Positions 50,449 through 59,198 of a DNA stretch of 64,000 nt are shown here, in pieces. Position numbers and translations under genes: made by a program. The stretch covers positions 434,001 to 498,000 of the forward strand of contig JACKEC010000017.1 of assembly GCA_020633195.1 (NCBI GenBank). Direction: 5' to 3'. Position 1 is the stretch's first letter; every line of letters starts with the position of its first letter. This stretch comes from Sandaracinaceae bacterium (GTDB lineage Bacteria > Myxococcota_A > Polyangia > Polyangiales > Sandaracinaceae). Below the pieces are notes generated by a model. That model had not been told where the DNA came from, did not search any database, and worked only from the letters and a program-made list of their open reading frames with translations.

Positions 50449-51963
50449 ATGCGTGCCTGGATCGCGCCGGTGACGCTCGCGGTCGCGCTCGGCTGCGGGG
50501 GAGACGACGCAACGACGCCGACGGCGTCCGCCGAGCCCGCGACCGCGGGGGAGCGCGCGGTCGCGGCGCTGCCGCCCGAGGCGACGGAGGCGGAGCGCGA
50601 GGCGGCGCGGATCGACGCCGACTTCCCGAAGCACGCGGCGGTGACGGGGACGCTGATCGTGGTGCGCACCCGGCCCGACGAGGGCTCGCCGGTGGTCGGC
50701 TGGCTGCGCGTCGGCTCGCGGATCCGCGTGGGGACGGAGGTCCGGCAGGGGCCCGGCTGCCGCACGTGGCGCACCACCCACCCGCTCGGGTGGGTGTGCG
50801 ACGACGACTCGCTCGACGTGCGCGACGAGGTGATCGAGGTCGAGGAGCCGACCCTCGAGGGCTGGAAGGAGGACCAGGTCGAGCAGGCCACCGCGCGCGG
50901 CGCGCTGGTGCTGCCGGCGACCGCGCGCGACGCGCCGATGCCCTACGACTACTGGTACGTCCGCGACTCGACGGTGCCCGAGTACCACCGGCTGCCGTCC
51001 CGCGACGAGCAGCGCGCGGCCACCGCCAAGTCCGACCGCTACCGCGAGCTGTTCGCGATCGACGAGCGCCGCGCGCGCCGCTACCTCGCCGGCGAGAGCG
51101 ACGACGGCCCGCGCGGGACGGCGGTCGTGAGCCGCTACCTCGACCGCGGCTTCTACGTCGCGTCCACCGGCGTCGAGGTGCGCGCGTTCCGCCGCTTCGT
51201 GCGCACGACGCAGGGCCGCTACGTGAAGCAGGCGAACCTCGAGACGCGCAACGGCCACACGTTCCAGGGCGTGGAGCTCGGCCCCGATCGCGCGCTGCCC
51301 GTCGCGTGGACCGTGCGCACCTCGCGCCCGATGGTCCGCGGCGAGGATGGCGCGTTCACCAACGAGGAGGAGGCCGAGCCGATCGAGCGCCAGACGCTGC
51401 TCACCGGCTGGCAGGAGCGCCGCAACCTCGGCGGGCAGGTCATGCACGTGCTCGAGACCGACGCGGGGCCGCGCTACCTGCGCGCCTGGTTCGCCGCGGT
51501 GGCGGAGCGGATCGATCGGCCCGAGGGCGTCGCCGAGGACGAGCCCTGGGTGCACGTCGATCTGTCCGAGCAGACGCTCGTGCTCTACGAGGGCGACACG
51601 CCCGTGTACGCGACGCTGGTGTCCACGGGGGTCGAGGACAACGCGACGCCCACCGGCCTGTTCGAGATCCGCCGCAAGCACGTGACGGACACGATGAGCA
51701 ACATCGGCGCCGACGCGGGCGACGATCGCTACTCGATCGAGGACGTGCCGTGGACGCAGTACTTCGAGGGCGCGTTCGCGCTGCACACCGCGTTCTGGCA
51801 CACCGGCTTCGGCCTCCCGCGCTCCCACGGCTGCGTGAACATGACGCCCTTCGACGCGCACTACGTCTTCGGGCGCACCTGGCCGCGGCTCCCCGACGGC
51901 TGGCACGGCGTCGCGACGGAGCAAACCGAGCTGCGGGGCAGCCACGTGCTCGTGACGGACTAG
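50449..51963 (+). CDS. L,D-transpeptidase (YkuD family) lipoprotein
   Basis: A 504-residue lipoprotein (lipobox VALGC) with an SH3-like segment near residues 60-115 (GTLIVVRTRPDEGSPVVGWL) and a C-terminal YkuD catalytic domain. WVHVDLSEQTLVLYEGDTPVY opens the domain, and HTAFWHTGFGLPRSHGCVNM carries catalytic Cys462 in SHGCVN (459-464). These enzymes form 3-3 cross-links in peptidoglycan or attach proteins to it. The middle 250 residues, with RYVKQANLETRNGHTFQG, are a fuller insertion than in simple YkuD enzymes. It follows the DUF4169 gene by 44 bases. Confidence 0.9.
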   Translation: MRAWIAPVTLAVALGCGGDDATTPTASAEPATAGERAVAALPPEATEAEREAARIDADFPKHAAVTGTLIVVRTRPDEGSPVVGWLRVGSRIRVGTEVRQGPGCRTWRTTHPLGWVCDDDSLDVRDEVIEVEEPTLEGWKEDQVEQATARGALVLPATARDAPMPYDYWYVRDSTVPEYHRLPSRDEQRAATAKSDRYRELFAIDERRARRYLAGESDDGPRGTAVVSRYLDRGFYVASTGVEVRAFRRFVRTTQGRYVKQANLETRNGHTFQGVELGPDRALPVAWTVRTSRPMVRGEDGAFTNEEEAEPIERQTLLTGWQERRNLGGQVMHVLETDAGPRYLRAWFAAVAERIDRPEGVAEDEPWVHVDLSEQTLVLYEGDTPVYATLVSTGVEDNATPTGLFEIRRKHVTDTMSNIGADAGDDRYSIEDVPWTQYFEGAFALHTAFWHTGFGLPRSHGCVNMTPFDAHYVFGRTWPRLPDGWHGVATEQTELRGSHVLVTD

Positions 51964-51967
51964 AGCG

Positions 51968-53206
51968 TCAGCGACAGACCGAGTTGCGGCACCGGGTGCC
52001 GCTCGCGGTGCAGTCGTTGCCGCACATCCCGCAGTGCTCGTCCGAGCGGCGGGTGTCGGTCTCGCAGCCGTCGCTCGGGTCCATGTTGCAGTCGCCGCGC
52101 TCCGCCCCGCACGACGCGACCTCGCACGTGCCGGTGTCGCAGCTGCCGGTTCCGTCGGTGATCGAGCACGCGGTGCCGCAGCCGCCGCAGTCCGTGAGGG
52201 TGTTCAGCGGCGTCTCGCAGCCGTCGCTCGCGTCACCGTTGCAGTCGTCGAAGCCCGCGTCGCACGAGGCGACCGCGCACGCGCCCATCACGCAGCTCGG
52301 GGTGCCGTTCGCGATGGCGCACGTTCCGTCGCACGCCCCGCACGTCGGCAGCGCGTCGAGCGCCGTCTCGCAGCCGTCCGCGGGATCCGCGTTGCAGTCC
52401 CCGAGTCCCGGGTCGCAGGCGCCGAGCGCGCAGGTCCCGGTGGCGCAGTCGCCGGTGGCGCCGGGGAAGGTGCACGGGGTGCCGCACCCGCCGCAGTCCG
52501 TGGCCGTGCGCAGGGACGCCTCGCAGCCGTCGGTGGCGTCGGCGTTGCAGTCGCCGAAGCCGTCGTCGCAGGCGTCGAGCTGGCACACGCTGCTCGCGCA
52601 CGACCCGCTCGCGTTCGGGATCGTGTCGCAGGACTGCCCGCAGCGGCCGCAGTTGCTCGGGTCGGTGCGGAAGTCGAACGTCTCGTCGATCCTGTCGTCG
52701 CAGTCGTCGTCCATCCCGTTGCACGCCTCCGTCGCGGGCGTGCAGGCGACGCCGCCGTCGATCCGGTCGGGCAGCCCCGTCCAGTCGGCGAGGGTGGTGG
52801 GGTCGACGTCGGCGGAGGCGCACGCGCCGGCCGCGCAGGTCTGGTCCGCGGCGCACGACACCCCCCGGCAGCGCCGCTCGAGGACGAGCGGCAGCACCAG
52901 GGTCCGGCCGCGCACGAACGAAGTGCGGGCGACCGCCTCGGTCACCGTCGCGCCGCCTTGGGTCCCGATCGCGCGGATCGTGATCGGGCCGAGCGAGCCC
53001 CCGCCGTGCACGAGGCCGACGGAGCGCGGGAGGGGCTGCTCGGAGAGGGAGCCGCTCGCGGTCATGACCATCGAGCCGGTCACGGAGACCTCCACCGCGT
53101 CGAGCTCGCCGGGCACCGCGAGGTCGCTGTCGACGACCACCACGATCTCGGTCAGCTCGCTCTGGCAGCCGAAGGTGAGCGCGATCGAGAGCGCCCCCCA
53201 AACCAC
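51968..53206 (-). CDS. MopE-like Cys-rich lipoprotein (cassette 1, gene B)
   Basis: A 412-residue lipoprotein. Residues 1-15 form a signal ending LTFGC, then TEIVVVVDSDLAVPGELDAV opens a beta-rich domain to about 145. A MopE-type motif (CNGMDDDCDDRIDE) and five tandem modules of the type DACDDGFGDCNADATDGCEA + C-G-x-C-x-x-C follow; such acidic Cys modules bind metal or stabilise adhesins. It is a paralogue of 61719-62456. The GTG start at 53206 lies inside the dispersed repeat, and part of the signal peptide is encoded by repeat-derived sequence. The longer upstream frame is noise. It is downstream of gene A at 53275. Confidence 0.83.
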   Translation of the reverse strand: MVWGALSIALTFGCQSELTEIVVVVDSDLAVPGELDAVEVSVTGSMVMTASGSLSEQPLPRSVGLVHGGGSLGPITIRAIGTQGGATVTEAVARTSFVRGRTLVLPLVLERRCRGVSCAADQTCAAGACASADVDPTTLADWTGLPDRIDGGVACTPATEACNGMDDDCDDRIDETFDFRTDPSNCGRCGQSCDTIPNASGSCASSVCQLDACDDGFGDCNADATDGCEASLRTATDCGGCGTPCTFPGATGDCATGTCALGACDPGLGDCNADPADGCETALDALPTCGACDGTCAIANGTPSCVMGACAVASCDAGFDDCNGDASDGCETPLNTLTDCGGCGTACSITDGTGSCDTGTCEVASCGAERGDCNMDPSDGCETDTRRSDEHCGMCGNDCTASGTRCRNSVCR

Positions 53207-53267
53207 CGATCCCGATCGTCGACAAAGAAAACTTCTTTGCTCCCTTCGCGCCCTTCGCGCGAAATTA
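53195..53267 (-). repeat. Palindromic AATTTCGCGC repeat, site 5, overlapping a lipoprotein start
   Basis: One unit read on the minus strand: AATTTCGCGCGAAGGGCGCG (from about 53265), AGCAAAGAAGTTTTCTTTGT, then GGATCGGTGGTTTGGGGGGC. The last part equals the TCGGCGGTCTGGGGGCGCT end of other copies and contains the GTG start of the lipoprotein at 53206. Confidence 0.75.
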
Positions 53268-53274
53268 CCCCGCT

Positions 53275-54066
53275 TCACGGCGTCACCGTCAGGAAGCCGG
53301 GGTCGAGGTTGCCCGCGACGGGCTGCACCGAGCCGTCGCTCGCGACGACGATGCCGATCGTGACCCCGATCCCGACCGCCACCACGGCGCCCACGATCGT
53401 CCAGAGCCACCACGCGCCGAGGAGATCCTCGCCGCCGTCGTCGTCCGCGGGGTCGTCGGGCGGCGGGAGCTCGGCGGCCATCATCACCGAGCCGGTGCTC
53501 AGGAGGACCGTCTCGTCGCCTCCCGCCGCGACCGTCACCTCGCGGTGGGCGCGCTCCTCCTCGCCATGTCGCACCACGATCGCGTGCTCGCCCACGGCGA
53601 CGCGCTGCGGCGTGCCCACGCGCTCGATGGGCAGCGCCTCCCCGTCGAGGAGGACGGTCACGCCGGCCTCGTCCCCGGCGAGCCGGATCGTGAGGCGGCC
53701 GAGGCGCGGCTCGATCTCGTCGAGCAGCGTCCTGGAGTCGTCGCGGACGCCGTCGGCGAGCGCGGGATCGGCGAGGACCTCGTCGAGCAGCCTCGCGCCC
53801 TCGACGATCTCGTCTTGCTGCACGAGCGCGAACGCGAGGTTGTAGCGGACCTGGCTCGTCACGCGGACCTCGAGGACCTCGCGGAACGCCGCCTCGGCGT
53901 CCGCCCACCGCCGCTGTCCCGACAGGCGCACGCCCTCGGCGAAGCGCGCCCGAGCGGCGTCGAGCTCGGCGTCGGTCTGGGCGCTCGCGGTCGCCGACCA
54001 GGCCAACCACAGCACCCCGGCCCCCGCGATCCAACCGCGCTTCAACCGCCGCACCGCGCTCAGCAT
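53275..54066 (-). CDS. TPR/PEGA-like membrane protein (cassette 1, gene A)
   Basis: A 263-residue exported protein: signal peptide to about residue 30 (TASAQ), two to three TPR-like helices (ARFAEGVRLSGQRRWADAEA, EVRVTSQVRYNLAFALVQQD), a PEGA-like beta domain (GVTVLLDGEALPIERVGTPQ, VAVGEHAIVVRHG) and one C-terminal membrane helix (WWLWTIVGAVVAVGIGVTIG) with a short tail. The layout equals that of 62453-63223. It precedes the MopE-like gene B with only a dispersed repeat between, so the pair probably acts together in the envelope. Function unknown. Confidence 0.82.
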   Translation of the reverse strand: MLSAVRRLKRGWIAGAGVLWLAWSATASAQTDAELDAARARFAEGVRLSGQRRWADAEAAFREVLEVRVTSQVRYNLAFALVQQDEIVEGARLLDEVLADPALADGVRDDSRTLLDEIEPRLGRLTIRLAGDEAGVTVLLDGEALPIERVGTPQRVAVGEHAIVVRHGEEERAHREVTVAAGGDETVLLSTGSVMMAAELPPPDDPADDDGGEDLLGAWWLWTIVGAVVAVGIGVTIGIVVASDGSVQPVAGNLDPGFLTVTP

Positions 54067-54095
54067 ACCAGAGGCGGGGGGGCGGCTGGTTCGGC

Positions 54096-54101
54096 TACGA
54101 T
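54096..54101 (+). promoter_or_regulatory. -10 box, leaderless start of lipoprotein
   Basis: TACGAT, six bases before the ATG at 54108. Confidence 0.45.
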
Positions 54102-54107
54102 GAGGTC

Positions 54108-54692
54108 ATGACCCGGACGACGACCCTCCTCCTCGCGCTGACGCTCTCGGTGGGCTGCGGCAACGGCATCGCCTCGGACGAGGCCGCGGAGCGCGCCTAC
54201 CTGGGCCTCGACGGGATGGTGGGCAAGGCGCTCGCCCTCGGCTTCGACGGCTTCAACATGGCGTCGAGCGCGAACATCCCGCCGCAGTCGACGACGGGGG
54301 ACGTCACCGGGACGCTCGACGTGTCGGGTCAGGTCGACATGGGCGCGTCGGACAACAAGGGGATGCGCCTCCACCTCGATCTGGTCGACTACCAGGACGC
54401 GGTGCCCGAGTCGGACCTCATCGTGACCTACGACACCGAGGCCGGCGTCCCCGCGAGCCTCGACCTGAGCCTGCGCGGCATCCCGAACGCGACGATGACC
54501 GGCTCGCTGACGGGCACGTTCTACATGGTCGGCGACATCGAGGGCCCCGTGACCCTCGACCTGAGCATCGCCGGGATGACGGAGGCGGACCCGACCGTCG
54601 CCGACAACCTCCGGCGCGTGGCCGGCTCGACGACGGTGACCGGCACCGCCACCAGCGACTTCGGCACCTACACCGTCGACGTCACGCTGTAG
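54108..54692 (+). CDS. Hypothetical lipoprotein
   Basis: A 194-residue lipoprotein (signal MTRTTTLLLALTLSVGC) with one beta-rich domain of alternating hydrophobic strands and Gly/Thr turns (MTGSLTGTFYMVGDIEGPVT, GSTTVTGTATSDFGTYTVD). A lipid-binding or barrel-like fold is possible, but no family is recognised. It is a single gene convergent with the peptidase at 54710. Confidence 0.75.
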   Translation: MTRTTTLLLALTLSVGCGNGIASDEAAERAYLGLDGMVGKALALGFDGFNMASSANIPPQSTTGDVTGTLDVSGQVDMGASDNKGMRLHLDLVDYQDAVPESDLIVTYDTEAGVPASLDLSLRGIPNATMTGSLTGTFYMVGDIEGPVTLDLSIAGMTEADPTVADNLRRVAGSTTVTGTATSDFGTYTVDVTL

Positions 54693-54709
54693 TCGTCACG
54701 GCGCGCCCG

Positions 54710-56113
54710 TCAGCGGCGCATGATGCTCTCGCGCACCGCGCTGAGCTCCGCGGACGCGAGCGCGACTCCGTCGGCGTCACGCCGCACGCCGAGCCGGCTC
54801 AACAGCGGCGCGGTCGCCGGGAAGCCGACCTGGCCGGCGTAGCGATCGCGCAGCGGCCGCAGCACGCTGGCGTCGAGCGGCGCGTCCCACGCGGCGCACA
54901 CCCGCGCGCTGTCCCACACCTCGAGGTCACCTCGCCACCGGGGCGCCGCGCGGCGGAGGGCGTCGTCGAGCGAGCTCCCGCGCTGGCGCAGCGCGACGTC
55001 GGCCTCGAGCGCGAACGCGGTGCCGGCCCAGTACACGCGGCCGAAGCCGCCGGTCGCGAACATCGTCGTCGACGCCTCGGTGAGGGCGCCGCCGCCCCGC
55101 GAGCTCGCGCCGCGGTCGAAGCCGTCGACGAGCTCGGACCACGCCGCCGTCGGCGTCTGGATCCCGAGGCGCGCGGGGAGGACCTCCTGGTAGTAGGTCG
55201 CGAGCCCCTCGTACATCCACGCGTCGCGCTGCGGCAGCGCGGGGAGCTGCAGGTGCGACAGCTCGTGCCAGGTGACCCAGCTCTCGCGCAGCGACTCGGG
55301 CGTCGACTCGCGCCCGACCATGTAGATCGCCGAGAAGCCGCCGCCGCGTCGGACCATCCCGAAGCCCATCCCCGAGCCGGGGGCCGGGACGAGGATCACG
55401 AGCAGGTCGTCGACGGGGAAGCGACCTTGCACCGTCGCGATGCCGTCGATCGCCTCTTCGAGCCAGTGGGCGAGGGCGTCCTCGTCGAGCTGCCACCCCT
55501 CGCCGAGCCGGACGAGCCGCGCGCGCACGTGCTGCCGCTCGATCACGCGGGGCGCGCGGTGACCGAACGCGACGAACCCGGGGCGCTGGAACGCCGACGG
55601 GCCGAGGGTCTGCGTTCCGTCGGGCGCGACGGGCCACGGGGTCGAGGCGAAGAGGCCATCGGGGAGGGTGAAGCGGATCGTGGCGCCGCCCTCGGGCACG
55701 CGCCGTCGATCGCGCCAGAGCCACGCCCCCTGCGAGCTCACCAGCTCGCCGTCCACGCGGCCCGCGAACCGGGAGGCGCGGCGCGCGATCTCGAGGTCGA
55801 CGCGGTAGCGCATGCAGGCGCCGTCGCCGAGGCTCGACAGATCGATGCGGTCGCGGCGCACGGGCAGGGCGCGCCCCGCGTCGTCGGTCGCCTCGACGAG
55901 GGCGCGCGCCGCGGCGTCGACGCCCGGCCCGAGGCTCGCCGGGGCCGCGCCGTCGAAGCACACCCGCGCGCGCAGGTGCTCGAGGCTCGCGTCGACGGAG
56001 ACCTCGTAGTGCACCGACGGAGGTGGCCGACGCGGAGGGTCTCCCGAGGCCGCGGACGCTCCCCCGAGGAGCGCCAGCGCGACGCTGGCGAGCAGGACCG
56101 AGCGTGTGCGCAC
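54710..56113 (-). CDS. Secreted gluzincin metallopeptidase-like protein (peptidase MA type)
   Basis: A 467-residue exported protein. A signal peptide (about 1-22) and a beta-rich domain (to about 190) precede a zinc-peptidase domain with HELSH (283-287) and YEGLATYY, whose Glu302 lies 14 residues after the last His. That spacing fits peptidase-MA-like proteins rather than the 18 of M1 enzymes. Zinc ligands are thus complete. The start is GTG 56113, seven bases after a minus-strand TACAGT; GTG 56119 would overlap this box. Probably a surface protease; the substrate is unknown. Confidence 0.82.
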   Translation of the reverse strand: MRTRSVLLASVALALLGGASAASGDPPRRPPPSVHYEVSVDASLEHLRARVCFDGAAPASLGPGVDAAARALVEATDDAGRALPVRRDRIDLSSLGDGACMRYRVDLEIARRASRFAGRVDGELVSSQGAWLWRDRRRVPEGGATIRFTLPDGLFASTPWPVAPDGTQTLGPSAFQRPGFVAFGHRAPRVIERQHVRARLVRLGEGWQLDEDALAHWLEEAIDGIATVQGRFPVDDLLVILVPAPGSGMGFGMVRRGGGFSAIYMVGRESTPESLRESWVTWHELSHLQLPALPQRDAWMYEGLATYYQEVLPARLGIQTPTAAWSELVDGFDRGASSRGGGALTEASTTMFATGGFGRVYWAGTAFALEADVALRQRGSSLDDALRRAAPRWRGDLEVWDSARVCAAWDAPLDASVLRPLRDRYAGQVGFPATAPLLSRLGVRRDADGVALASAELSAVRESIMRR

Positions 56114-56120
56114 GATCACG

Positions 56121-56126
56121 ACTGTA
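56121..56126 (-). promoter_or_regulatory. -10 box, leaderless GTG start of metallopeptidase gene
   Basis: Minus-strand TACAGT, seven bases before the GTG at 56113. It decides between two GTG starts. Confidence 0.4.
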
Positions 56127-56288
56127 CGGCCTGCACCGCTGGCGTCCACCCCGGCATGGAGTGGCACGTGGGATCTGTGACAGCGTGGCGCGACGCGCTC
56201 GTGAGCCCAGTGGATCGGGGTCGAAACCCGACGGCACGAAGATCGCTCTCTTCGTTCCACCGGGTTCTCTCCGGACCGAGGGGTTTCC

Positions 56289-57947
56289 ATGCGACGCACT
56301 CTGTGGGCGCTCGGCGCCACTGTTTCGATCACCGCGCTCGGGCTCGTGGGCGCGACCGACGCCCACGCGTGCGGCGGGTTCTTCTGTAACAACCAGGCGA
56401 TCGATCAGTCGGGCGAGAACATCCTCTTCGCCTACAACGACGACGGCACCGTCACGACGATGATCCAGATCTTCTACGAGGGTCCGTCGGAGCAGTTCGC
56501 GTGGATCCTGCCGGTGCCCGCGGAGCCCACCGTGGACGTCGGGACGGACGCGGTCTTCAACGCCCTCGCGCAACGGTCGCAGCCGATCTTCACGACCCGC
56601 ACCGAGACCATCGGGACCTGCCGCGAGGCGCCCACCTGCCCGAGCCGGTCCTACGACGACTACGACACCGAGGGGCCCTACTACGGCAGCGCCGCCGACG
56701 GAGGCGCGCCGGCCGCGGACGCGGGCGCGGGCGGGGTCGACGTGCGGCTGCGCGCCAACGTGGGTCCCTACGACGTCGCGGTGCTCGCCTCGGGCAGCGC
56801 CGAGGCGCTCCGGGTCTGGCTGGCCGACAACGACTACCTGATCCCCGACGTCGCGCTCGCCGAGATCGACCACTACGTCGAGCTGAACCACTTCTTCGTC
56901 GCGCTCCGCCTCCAGAAGGACCGCAACAGCGGCGAGATCCAGCCCATCGTCCTGACCTCTTCGAACGACGAGCCCTGCATCCCGCTGCGCCTGACGCGGA
57001 TCGCGGCGACGCCCGACATGCCGGTCACCGCCTACTTCCTCGGCGACCGCCGCGTGCGCCCGATCAACTACATGCTCGTGCAGCCCGACTACGACGAGGC
57101 CGGGCTCTGGACCGGCACGACCGACTACGCCTCGTACGTCGGCGGCGTCGTCGACGACGCGGGCGGCCACGCGTTCGTGACCGACTACGCCGGCGACACG
57201 CCCTCGATCTCGATCGAGGTCAGCCCGATCGACGACCTCCGCGAGGTGACCGACCCGTCCGAGTTCTTGAGGATCCTCCAGGGCCGCGGCTTCAACGGCG
57301 ACTCGCAGCTCCTCGCGATCCTGACGAGCGACCTCCCGCCGCCCGACGGCTGGGATCCGCAGACCTTCTACAACTGCCTCGTCGGCGGCTGGTGCGTCTC
57401 GGACCCCGAGATCATCGCGCACTTCGAAGCGGTGCCGTTCTTCCCCGAGCCGCTCGTCGATCACCTCGAGGCGGGGATCGTCCGGCCGCGCGAGCGCGCG
57501 CAGGCGCTCGTCGACGCGTCGACCCACATGACCCGGCTCTTCACCACGATGAGCCCCGACGAGATGGACGAGGACCCGCAGTTCATGCGCTCGGACGAGC
57601 TCGATCGCGACTACTCGAACGTCCACGAGGCGATCATCCGCGCGCTCTGCGGGCCCGAGTACTTCTCGTGGACCGCGCCGCGGGATCTCGTGCTGCCGAG
57701 CGGGACCGTGTCGCGCGTGGCCGAGGGCGTCGAGTACTACGGCACCGACGCCGAGTACTGCGACGACCGGAGCGAAGGCTTCGTACCGTACGCGCCGCGC
57801 GAGACGCTCCGCGAGATCGCCGTCCGCCGAAACACCCGCCTCGGCGGCGGCGGGCTGTGCAGCGTCTCGGCCGCGAGCGCGGGCGGGCTCTCGGGCGCCG
57901 TGGTCCTCGCCGGTCTGCTCGCGCTGCTCTGGCGTCGCCGGCGCTAG
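56289..57947 (+). CDS. DUF2330 surface protein with MYXO-CTERM-like anchor
   Basis: A 552-residue exported protein. The signal peptide ends DAHA; mature ACGGFFCNNQAIDQSGENIL opens the DUF2330 domain, which continues with TMIQIFYEGPSEQFAWILPV and later RPINYMLVQPDYDEAG. A DAG spacer interrupts it near residue 140. The C-terminus is a Gly run, a Cys (GGGGLCSVS), a hydrophobic helix and RRRR, the three-part layout of MYXO-CTERM sorting signals. GAGGGG lies five bases before the ATG. The family occurs mainly in myxobacteria; its role is unknown. Confidence 0.88.
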   Translation: MRRTLWALGATVSITALGLVGATDAHACGGFFCNNQAIDQSGENILFAYNDDGTVTTMIQIFYEGPSEQFAWILPVPAEPTVDVGTDAVFNALAQRSQPIFTTRTETIGTCREAPTCPSRSYDDYDTEGPYYGSAADGGAPAADAGAGGVDVRLRANVGPYDVAVLASGSAEALRVWLADNDYLIPDVALAEIDHYVELNHFFVALRLQKDRNSGEIQPIVLTSSNDEPCIPLRLTRIAATPDMPVTAYFLGDRRVRPINYMLVQPDYDEAGLWTGTTDYASYVGGVVDDAGGHAFVTDYAGDTPSISIEVSPIDDLREVTDPSEFLRILQGRGFNGDSQLLAILTSDLPPPDGWDPQTFYNCLVGGWCVSDPEIIAHFEAVPFFPEPLVDHLEAGIVRPRERAQALVDASTHMTRLFTTMSPDEMDEDPQFMRSDELDRDYSNVHEAIIRALCGPEYFSWTAPRDLVLPSGTVSRVAEGVEYYGTDAEYCDDRSEGFVPYAPRETLREIAVRRNTRLGGGGLCSVSAASAGGLSGAVVLAGLLALLWRRRR

Positions 57948-57955
57948 CGGCGGCT

Positions 57956-58192
57956 GAATTTCGCGCAAAGGGCGCGAAGGGGGCAAAGAAGTTTTCGTTT
58001 GTGGAGCCCGGGCTCGGCGGTCTGTAGGGCGTCTCGGCGGAGGAATTTCGCGCGGAGGGCGCGAAGGGAGCAAAGAGATTTTCTTTCGTGGACGCGCGGG
58101 CTCGGCGGTCTGGGGGCGTCTCGCGTTCCCTTCCACGACCGGAATCGCGCATGGAGCCCCTTGGCCCCTTCGCGCGCTTGGCGCGAAATTCC
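57956..58192. repeat. Palindromic AATTTCGCGC repeat, site 6 (two tandem units plus inverted arm)
   Basis: Direct copies start at 57957 and 58043 (86 bases apart) and an inverted arm ends at 58192. The cluster fills the space between two convergent genes, beginning nine bases after the DUF2330 stop. Confidence 0.8.
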
Positions 58193-58214
58193 ACGACCTC
58201 CTGCCCTTTCGCGA

Positions 58215-59198
58215 TCAGACGAAGCGGTTGGTGCCGACCGTGCCGTCCGAGGCGCGGTCGGCTCCGTACTTGTAGGGCTCGTCGACGAGGTCGTCGATCG
58301 CGTCCATCACGCGGTCGACGACGCCCTGGAAGCGATCGCGGTGGGCGACCTCGGCCGCGCGCGTGAAGGGGGCGTAGGGTTCCTTGGGCGCGAGCGACCC
58401 CCAGTCGCGCATCGGCTCGCCGATGCGGTAGACGACGCGCCCCGGCTTCGCGAAGAGCGAGGTGCCCGGGTAGATCCGATCGCCGCCGCTGCAGCCCACG
58501 GGGACGATGGGGAGGTCGAGGTGGAGCGCGAGCTCGGCGACGCCGATGTGACCGCGCGAGAGCCGGATGGAGCGCGAGCCCTGCGGGAACACGAGGAGGC
58601 TCAGCCCGAGCCCGACGGCCCGCTGGTTGAGCTCGACGAAGCGGCGGTGGAACAGGTTCATGAGCCGCTCGACCGCCTCGGGGTAGGTCTCCCGGTGCGG
58701 GCGAAAGCGCCGCCCGAGCATGTCGCGCTCGCGCTCGAGCACCGCCCGCGGCACCGCGTCGGGCTCGAGGGGCGCGCCGTCCACGGCGTCGCGGAGCACC
58801 CGGTACTCGTCGGCGGTGGGGCGCCGGCCGGTGACCCCGAGGAAGTCGCGCGTGATGACGTAGCCGCGCGAGGCCACCGGCAGGTTGTTGGTGGTGAGCA
58901 TGAACACGCGGCTCGCGCGTCGCTCGTAGTTCTTCCCCTTCACCCAGGTCGCCGTGTAGCGCCCCTCCTGGTGCAGCCGATACTGGAGTGGCCAGTAATT
59001 GAAGTTGTCGGTGTGGTTCATCGCGAACACCACCGGCTCGTCGATCAGGCGGTCGAGGCCCTCCACCACGAGGTCGACCTTGCGGTAGTCGAAGCGGAGG
59101 AACCCCTCGGCGATCAGGCGCTGCATCGGGGGACGAGCGCTGAGCCATACGCGGTCGTACAGGTCCAGATCGAGCATGGGGCGGGTATTCTCTACCAT
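58215..59198 (-). CDS. 1-acyl-sn-glycerol-3-phosphate acyltransferase (PlsC)-like protein
   Basis: A 327-residue acyltransferase of the PlsC/LPLAT superfamily, which moves acyl groups from acyl-CoA or ACP onto lysophospholipids or other alcohols. Motif I is NHTDNFNYW, where the usual NHxxxxD has Asn in place of Asp. Motif III is FPQGSRS (usually FPEGTRS), and LPIVPVGCSGG is motif IV. The altered motif I makes activity uncertain. The start is either ATG 59198, overlapping the divergent dipeptidase, or ATG 59177, whose codon shares CATG with that gene's ATG. Confidence 0.78.
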   Translation of the reverse strand: MVENTRPMLDLDLYDRVWLSARPPMQRLIAEGFLRFDYRKVDLVVEGLDRLIDEPVVFAMNHTDNFNYWPLQYRLHQEGRYTATWVKGKNYERRASRVFMLTTNNLPVASRGYVITRDFLGVTGRRPTADEYRVLRDAVDGAPLEPDAVPRAVLERERDMLGRRFRPHRETYPEAVERLMNLFHRRFVELNQRAVGLGLSLLVFPQGSRSIRLSRGHIGVAELALHLDLPIVPVGCSGGDRIYPGTSLFAKPGRVVYRIGEPMRDWGSLAPKEPYAPFTRAAEVAHRDRFQGVVDRVMDAIDDLVDEPYKYGADRASDGTVGTNRFV

